Shown one piece after another: positions 57,421 to 64,000 of a stretch of DNA of 64,000 bases. Made by a program: the position numbers and the translations under genes. The DNA lies in assembly GCA_039000515.1 (NCBI GenBank), contig JBCFYV010009882.1, positions 59,824,277 through 59,888,276 on the forward strand, given 5' to 3'. Within the stretch, counting starts at the first letter, position 1. Every line of letters starts with the position of its first letter. This DNA is from Timema cristinae (taxonomy: Eukaryota > Arthropoda > Insecta > Phasmatodea > Timematidae). Under the pieces are notes generated by a model. That model did no database searches and was not told the origin of the DNA. It worked only from the letters and a program-made list of their open reading frames with translations.

Positions 57421-59129
57421 TAAGGCTACAATATGTGCAATCAATGCACCAATCAAGTGCTCGACTGCGGCCATACTTTGTCTTAGCTTGATGTTCTCCA
57501 TCGCACGATCCCACAATTTGGGGCTGTTAGTCTATCAAAAGCTTGTTAAATGCAAACTTACGCGCCCGATGATGTATTTGGAGTTTAAATCAAAAGTGTC
57601 CACCAAACGGTAGCAATTGGGCCTATTGCAAGACCAATTATTTGTACCAGTGTTCGGTTTATATGTCTAGGTGTAGCCTAGGTGTATTTCTTTCAATACA
57701 GTATAACTTTGGCACACCATTTTTATAAGATTGCATGCTCAATAGGTTTGACACAACAATGAGCCCAAATACTCACAAGAAACTTTGTAAGCTTAATTTA
57801 TCATATTACCTTTTATCAACCACTAGAGATTTCCTTTTGGAAATGTTAATTTTTTCTTCTCTTCTGGCCAATAATGTTTCACAACTAAGTTTATTTTTCG
57901 TGTAGACTACTTATAATTATCTAAAAGTATATTTTCAAGCACTTACAGAATAAAATAAATTACAGAGTTTTGAGTTATTTAAAAAAATCACTCTTGGTAT
58001 TTTCGTCTTTATTTTGAAGATTGGGATGATATAAAATTATTTTACAAACATTAAGCTATAATTCTATATTATACTATATTATCATTTTTTAAATAGTTTC
58101 CGATTCATTGATAATTAAATACATGTGGATACTACACTCTAAAATATAGTTATTTAAAGCCATTTTAAACATAATGTAGCTGGTGTTAAGTATTTAATTG
58201 TTCTAGGTTACATTAGCTTTGGACCAATGTGAGTGAAATTAATTTTTCTATTTTAGAATTCGGAACACATTGTAATCAATCCATCATCCATCATCCTCAA
58301 AACATTGTTTGATCATTTAACGCAGTTATTAATTTCCTGTGGCAGATAAATAGCATTTAGTGCTTTCTTTGCCCTTTACCACAATCAAAGTAAAATAATA
58401 TAGTTTTATATTCTCTGTCTTAGTTACTATCCGTCTTAGGCTATCCATGTGTTTAGACAAAGAAACGAGGATTTTAGAGGATGTGTAAACCTCCCCCCCC
58501 CCCCTCCCGCCCCCTTACACACACGTTACTAGTGAGACAGACGGGAAGGAGACTGACCTCTTTGTCTGCGTGAACATCATTGTGGTTAATAAATACAGTG
58601 CTAAAAAAATTCTAGTTCGAGTCGAGTTTTAGTAGCTGCTTGAGCTCGACTCAACGATTTTTACAACACTCAAAAAATCTGATTCCTCGGAATTATTGAT
58701 CTTTAACTTAAAATTCTTGGTTTAATTTTATTCAAGTTTATGATATAATTTCATAGAAATAGGAGTCCCTCAATATTTAATTATGTATAATTAAAAATAC
58801 TCTACACTTGTATAAAATGTATTTAAAAATTCGAATTTGCGTGGCAATAATTTTTTCACATTAAAAGTAGTGCTAGAAAAAATATGTTTATACTCATTTA
58901 TGTGGTTTATGCAAGGATAGACTATATTACAAAAATTCAACTTGAAATATTTATTGTCCAAATATTGCTCTATGCTACTCCAACTCAAGAAAAACTCGTT
59001 TTCACTCAAACTTGACTGGAAGGGAAAATATCTACTCGCACAGTCCTAGAATTTACTGAACAACAATGGTGTTCACATGGACAAACATATTATTCCCCTA
59101 ATGGTTCGTTTGCTACCACCATCGAGGTC

Positions 59130-59263
59130 AAGTTCTGTATCCTGGCCAGGGTGTACTAAGCGAATATTAGTAGATTGTAACATAGATCATGCAAAATTTC
59201 TTAAATATATGTTAAAATCTGGTAATATTCAATCAGTACACCCTGGACAAGGTTCAAAATTTG
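59130..59263. repeat. Short inverted-repeat element
   Basis: The left part (AGTTCTGTATCCTGGCCAGG then GTGTACT) is inverted at the right (AGTACACCCTGGACAAGGTT). The structure is about 135 bp, likely a small MITE. Confidence 0.5.
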
Positions 59264-59747
59264 ACCCCTACGTCACAAGCTAACCAGACCATAGTAAACT
59301 AACGTCTTTGTCCACGTGACACGTAACCACAATTGTGGTTTGTAATATTTACATTCTCATACATTTTACTGGTTACCTTGATATTAAATAAAAGGTTCTT
59401 TCATTGAAAAGTGGAGTTGAAAACTAGCCTTCTGCTTAGTATTAAAAAAACCCAACATTTTAATAGGTCTGGCACAGAAAATCCACAAAAGAAATGTATT
59501 TGGAAGCAAGGACCCACATCGGTGGGCAAAAGAGCACAATGGTGGGGGCATCTGGTTCGATTGACGGTAATAAATATGGTGGGGTTGAAAAACTAGCAAT
59601 AGTCTATTGAGGGGGTTGTTTTCCGCTCTTACTCTACGCCAATTCAGGTGCCTTTCTTTTAAATTGGACCTTCCTACTCCCTATCGCATAAGTGTAATTA
59701 AATGCAATGGGCAGTAAGTCGTGGCGGAGTAGCTTGATCCTGAAATG

Positions 59748-60167
59748 CAAGGCCGTATCCAGCCAATAATTTCAGGGGGGGTTTGGTGGGCACATCCCCC
59801 AATTGCCGGAAGCTAGAAAAAAGTCAAAATGATAAACAGTTCTAGAAATTATCTTAAGTGTTTTTTTATGGCAACATAGTCCCCTAACTGCTAGAGGCTA
59901 AGCCAAATTCTAAATATTAAACACTCCTAGAAGTTATTTGAAGTTATTTTTTTGGCAACATAACACCATAACTGCCAAAGGCTAGAAAAAATTATAAATA
60001 TTTAACACCTATAGAAGCTCTCTGAAGTGCTTTTTATGGTGACACAGCCGCCTAATTTGTATTTGTATCTTAATTTTGATATTGTTTGAACCATAAATAA
60101 AGCCATATTTAAGGGGGGGTTGGAGGGGGGGTGGAGGGGGGTGGAGGGGGGGGGGGTTACGGCCTTG
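59748..60167. mobile_element. Non-autonomous hAT-type MITE, 420 bp
   Basis: The ends CAAGGCCGTA and TACGGCCTTG are perfect 10-bp inverted repeats, flanked by CTGAAATG (59740-59747) and CTGAACTG (60168-60175), an 8-bp duplication with one change. The interior has three related units containing TAGAAGTTATTTGAAG-like sequence and a G-rich right end (60114-60156). No coding capacity. Confidence 0.82.
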
Positions 60168-60597
60168 CTGAACTGTGCCATACAACCGGGGATGTTCTGG
60201 TGGCTAAACGGTGTATTTTCTCCTAAGATGCCAGCTTGACGGAGAGGTTGTCGGCATGCTGAATCACGTCAGACCGAGACACACTTTGAGTAAATGATGG
60301 AGAATGTACGATGTCTCCCACTACATAATATGAGAACACATGCCATACAAATGCGGGTACAGTCTGCCTTACTTAGCTTCTCCACCATATGGGTATTCTA
60401 GATGACTTGTATAGTTGAGTGCATAAGCTTTCATGTTATTTTCTAGCAAACCATACTATGTGGAACCAACATTTGGTCCGCGCGTCCAACGGTGTGAGTC
60501 ATCGCACATTTGAGTTCATTAAATTGGGATCTTTAATTATGAATACATCTTCGAGGTATCAATAGGTATAATTATTGCTGATAATATATTTTTAATA

Positions 60598-60918
60598 TAG
60601 TAAGCTCCTGACCATCCGCGGGCAGATTATCCACTTTGCGGCTTAACCGTGGCATCGCCAACAGCAGGGAATACGTTTTTGAAAAAAAACGCCGCGTTGA
60701 TTGAAAATACAGAGTTTGCGTGTACTGTACATTTATTTACAGTGTTTTTTGTATTATCTTTGTTTGTGAACTATAATGAAGTGATCATAGACGCAGTTAC
60801 GATAGGCAGCTATTATTTTGATTGAATGTGTTAAAATCTATTGTGCGGATTATCGATGGTTTTGGGTTAAATGCGGCAGTCGTCCCCTCCATTACCGGGG
60901 ATAATTGAGAGTTAACTG
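60598..60918. mobile_element. Putative pogo/Tigger-like MITE
   Basis: The right end GATAATTGAGAGTTAACTG followed by TA matches the end type of pogo/Tigger elements, which duplicate TA. The left end (GTAAGCTCCTGACCATCCGC) is a worn inverted counterpart. The interior keeps inverted pieces such as CGGATTATC and GATTATCC. No transposase. Confidence 0.45.
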
Positions 60919-60919
60919 T

Positions 60920-61470
60920 ATTTAATATTTTACTTCTCTATATAACTATTTTAATCGGGGGTTCTGTGAAAGTTTCTTCACCCTTTCCACAAACACACCC
61001 AACACCTCCTTCTAAGTGCCGAATAATAAAATGAACCCTACCGCCGCTCAGTAATAAAAGGTGTGCAGCCAGGCATGTTTGGACATTTCTAATCTGAAAA
61101 TATCTAGCTTGGAGGGAGGGGGCAGATGCGCAAAGGTTGTTGACCACACCAGTGATTTTTGAAAAACTATTTAAAAATCCAATCTCTGTATACTCAGGCT
61201 TCCACGAAATAAACAGAATAGACTATACTGACGTATTTGCCCACGTGTTCACTTGTACAGGTCTAAGGATGTTGCATGAAAATACCATTAAAAATCTAAA
61301 CTTTGTTTCAAGAAAGATTCTAGCATTGAGCTCCCTGGAAATAAACAAAACAAAAGACAACATAATTTGAAACACTTTTAAATCAATATGATGCTATTTT
61401 TTAACCGAATCATACTAGCCGATAGCGATTTTCTGCATCCTCAAAGAGATAGCGTGGCTCTAATAGTTTT
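60920..61470. other. No gene seen
   Basis: AT-rich DNA. Frames at 60938-61147 (minus) and 61137-61370 (plus) show no family resemblance. Confidence 0.45.
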
Positions 61471-61484
61471 AACAGTACATATTG

Positions 61485-61761
61485 TCGGTGACCTGGTGGT
61501 CTAGGGGTAAGGTGTCAGACTTCTGTGCTGGCGGCCGGGGTTAAATCCTCGGTCCCGGCACAGATTTATCTGATTTCCAAACCCTTCCTTCACCTCTGAC
61601 AAGACATTTTGTGAATGTGGGGAATGCCAGGCCTCCACCGTGGTTCGGATTCCATGTTAAACTGTAGGTCCTTCATTTCATCTCACAATCACCCTACCAT
61701 TACACATTAGCGTAAGTGCGTATAACCCGAATGGGTAGTAAGACGCGGTGCTAATAATAAT
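61485..61761 (+). mobile_element. tRNA-derived SINE, family C2, full length
   Basis: A 277-bp copy flanked by the perfect 14-bp duplication AACAGTACATATTG (61471-61484 and 61762-61775). The tRNA-like head contains the A-box ACCTGGTGGTCTAGGGGTAA and the B-box-like GGGGTTAAATCC. The body has CCAACCC-like sequence, CTTCCTTCACCTCTGACAAG and GGTTCGGATTCCA. The tail is GCGTATAACCCGAATGGGTA and ends in TAA units. It is the reference copy for the truncated copies at 21547-21733 and 44618-44773. Confidence 0.95.
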
Positions 61762-61779
61762 AACAGTACATATTGAACT

Positions 61780-63375
61780 TCATAACGATCAGCCAACTTA
61801 AAATTACTGAATAAACAGCCAACCGAACGTGCAAACTTCCTGACCAAATAACTGACCAAATAACGGACCAAACCAACAAACGCCCATCAAACGACTGACC
61901 AATAGCTTAATAATAATTGGCCAAACAAAACAATTAATAAGCAACCAATCAAGTGCCTAATTTAATGAGTGGGAGGGCACCGGTCGATTTTCTGTTGGGT
62001 GCAATAAGGGTGGATTTTCCTACATGGTTTTACACTCTTAGCATATGTCAATGCTGGTACATTTCCTCAGTGATGTGTAGTTTCGGCTAGTAAGATTCAG
62101 TGCAAACAAAAGTATTGAGATAATTGTGTATACTATAGCAAAAGGCTCATTAAATAAACGTTCAGATTCAATTTAAGCCATAGCAAAAATTTACTTTGTT
62201 GCGGAGGTAGGCAAAGAAAACTCATAGATATAATTCATCTTATATATTGAATCAGTACGTACAGTAGAAACACAATAACCTCGTTCCAAATATCTCTCTG
62301 ATCAATAACTAAAGGGTAGCTTAAATGGACGAGACAAAGGGTAAACATTAGATCTTTGTTAAGTGGTGCAACGCATTATGTGCAAATCAGAAAAAACTTC
62401 CATCAAACAATTTTATATTATTTTGCTATACGAGCTAATGTTTTAAGTTATGTTTGATTACCATATCGCAAGTAATTCAAAATATAAAAAAAAAGGTATG
62501 TAGAACACATGGTAATTATGACTTCTATTGATTCAAAATGGAAGAAAAGCTTATGGCAACAAATTGAGATGGAACGTTTTTCTTTTGAAATGCTTCACAT
62601 TGTGGCAATTCCTAAGGGATGATGTTGGTGGGGTGTTAGAAGGCCCCTGATCTCGACAAGAGGGTGCTAGGGTAAAGAGGTTTGGGGTGCTAAAACACGA
62701 TGGCAAGGGGAGCGAGCCCTGTAAAATGATGGTAACGACGAATAGCACACAACCCTTGAAAACCAAGTGACTGTTACTACGCACAGATCCAGCCTATTGA
62801 CATACAAACTATCATAGGTTCAGTGGAAGAGAAAACAGTTTTAAATCTTAGGACTTCAGTTTTCACACCAAATTTTGAACTTAAATTTAATGTGAATGGT
62901 AACTTCTCATACACCAATAATGCATTTCTCGCGGCTTGTTCAATGTTTTTAGTTTATTATCACGGTACTGTTAACAAATGTTTATGGTTTGTCGGAAGAT
63001 TCGAGAAAGACAAATTCTACAATAATATAAAAATATCATAGATGGTTTTGTCACATTTGTAAATATAATATTATTGTAGCAAAAAATTAGCACCAAATAT
63101 TGGTAGTCTTAAATATTGGTACTGTGAGTGGCACTGGCAGCTTCACGGACCTAAATTTGGTTCATATGTCACGACCAAAATTAAAAAGACAATTTTAACA
63201 AAAATAATATAAGTTCTCCTTCAATTTAAAAATTAGATAGAAATAAAATAATTTGAAAGTTATTTGAGTAAGTATACATTCCTCTAAATAATGTAATGAG
63301 AGTCAAAAATAAAATTAACTTGAAGTTAAATAACTTTAAAGCAATTTTAACGACTCTAAACTAAAGTAGCGTACT
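61780..63375. other. AT-rich DNA, no gene; one SINE body fragment
   Basis: A body fragment of a family B SINE lies at about 61975-62060 (GGTGGATTTTCCTACATGG). Frames at 62551-62784 and 62823-63041 show no resemblance to known proteins. Confidence 0.45.
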
Positions 63376-63379
63376 ATAA

Positions 63380-63592
63380 CCGGGAAGAACTAGACACTGA
63401 TGGGAGGATAAAATTAGAATGGACCTGAAAGAGATAGGGTGTAATGAGGTGGACTTAATAGAACTAGTTCAAAATAGGGATATGGTGTAATAAGGTTGAT
63501 TGTATAGAACTAACTCAAGATAGGGATAGGTAGCGTACTTTTGTAAGTGCGGCAATGAACTTTCGAGTTCCTAGTGCCAAAGAGTAAGTAAC
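63380..63592 (+). pseudogene. Non-LTR reverse transcriptase, C-terminal end
   Basis: The plus strand reads WEDKIRMDLKEIGCNEVDLI and ELVQNRD, and about 100 bases on, after a duplicated stretch and frameshifts, SAAMNFRVPSA. This is the C-terminus of the same LINE type as at 21985-22850, whose end reads AAMNIRVPNAT. The stretch around 63440-63530 contains a near-duplicate of itself (GATAGGG..TAATGAGGT-like and GATATGG..TAATAAGGT-like). Confidence 0.65.
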
Positions 63593-63869
63593 ATTAATTC
63601 TTAAGAAAAGTAATACTCTAGAGTCCAAGCAGGAAAACCACACATAGTTACCTCTTTCTAAAGGTGTTTTTTCCTAGGAATTGTTGACTGTCACGACCAG
63701 TCATTAATACTAGCCACCGCGACTGGCAGTCACGGTCCACTGTTTTACTAAACACGAACACACTACTCCTTTGCATCATCTCTAAAGCAATGAAAATAGC
63801 TCTCTTTTTATTTTATTATTTTTTCCATGTCTCATTACACGTTTGAGCTATATTTACACCTATGAACTA

Positions 63870-64000
63870 AATGTGATAGGTATAATAAATGTTGAATTTA
63901 GAGGAAGTGTATCCGAATATACGTGGAAGAATAATGAAAAGCAATTTATTAAAACCCACCTTTAGCTTACCCAATAGGGATTAGAACCCCGATCTCCTCG
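63870..64000 (-). mobile_element. SINE, family B, cut by window end
   Basis: On the minus strand, starting at the window edge, a B-box-like GGGGTTCTAATCCC is followed by AAAGGTGGGTTTTAATAAAT and CACTTCCTCTAAATTCAACA, the family B body. The head is beyond the window. Confidence 0.6.

Larger units (their letters stand above)
54590..59120. other. AT-rich DNA with simple repeats and one SINE remnant, no gene
   Basis: Contains an (AT)n tract (55112-55146), a run of 16 G (55927-55942), C-runs near 57039-57052 and 58494-58504, a degenerate minus-strand SINE (56820-56990) and a G/T-rich strand-asymmetric stretch (57120-57420). No reading frame is supported. Confidence 0.5.

Overview
The window is eukaryotic, AT-rich, intergenic DNA, almost certainly from an invertebrate animal and probably an arthropod. 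There is no operon structure, rRNA or intact host gene. The sequence holds dispersed tRNA-derived SINEs, palindromic MITEs, hAT-type elements, non-LTR reverse-transcriptase 3' ends, microsatellites and two Polinton/Maverick-type (virus-like) elements. The species cannot be named from the sequence. No open reading frame looks like a working host gene.

The main discovery is two different Polinton-type elements. (1) Between about 9.0 and 17.9 kb lies a decayed provirus-like Polinton with its recognisable genes on the minus strand. In transcription order these are protein-primed DNA polymerase B, packaging ATPase, a small hydrophobic-tailed protein, an unassigned protein, retroviral-type integrase, minor capsid protein, the C-terminal part of the major capsid protein, an unassigned protein, and an adenain-like cysteine protease. 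All carry stops and frameshifts. Upstream of the polymerase, 18.12-18.83 kb is an array of six repeats built around two dyads. Beyond it is a possible spliced gene with a TATA box (19.0-19.8 kb).

(2) At 45711-50949 is a compact 5239-bp element with the diagnostic Polinton termini: 5'-AG...CT-3' ends, terminal inverted repeats of about 380 bp, and a perfect 6-bp target-site duplication, GACGCG. Inside are a C2H2 zinc-finger gene half on the minus strand and a second, unrelated type of polymerase B with an endonuclease VII-like zinc module on the plus strand. A 37-bp inverted repeat separates the two halves. The arrangement looks like an inversion plus internal deletion inside a once continuous gene. 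A SINE with a 10-bp duplication later split the polymerase.

Other regions: 3.4-7.4 kb is a large foldback structure of tandem degenerate units around a perfect hairpin, with a single-arm relative at 29.3-30.4 kb. A palindromic MITE flanked by TTAA occurs at 2815-3178 and 37921-38288. A hAT element with an 8-bp duplication (36671-39066) carries a broken transposase and was invaded by that MITE and a SINE. At least a dozen SINE copies share one 3' tail although their tRNA-like heads and bodies differ. Two decayed coding fragments (23.65-24.19 kb and 33.79-34.64 kb) resemble dispersed uncharacterised arthropod repeat proteins. The rest is AT-rich DNA in which I see no gene.
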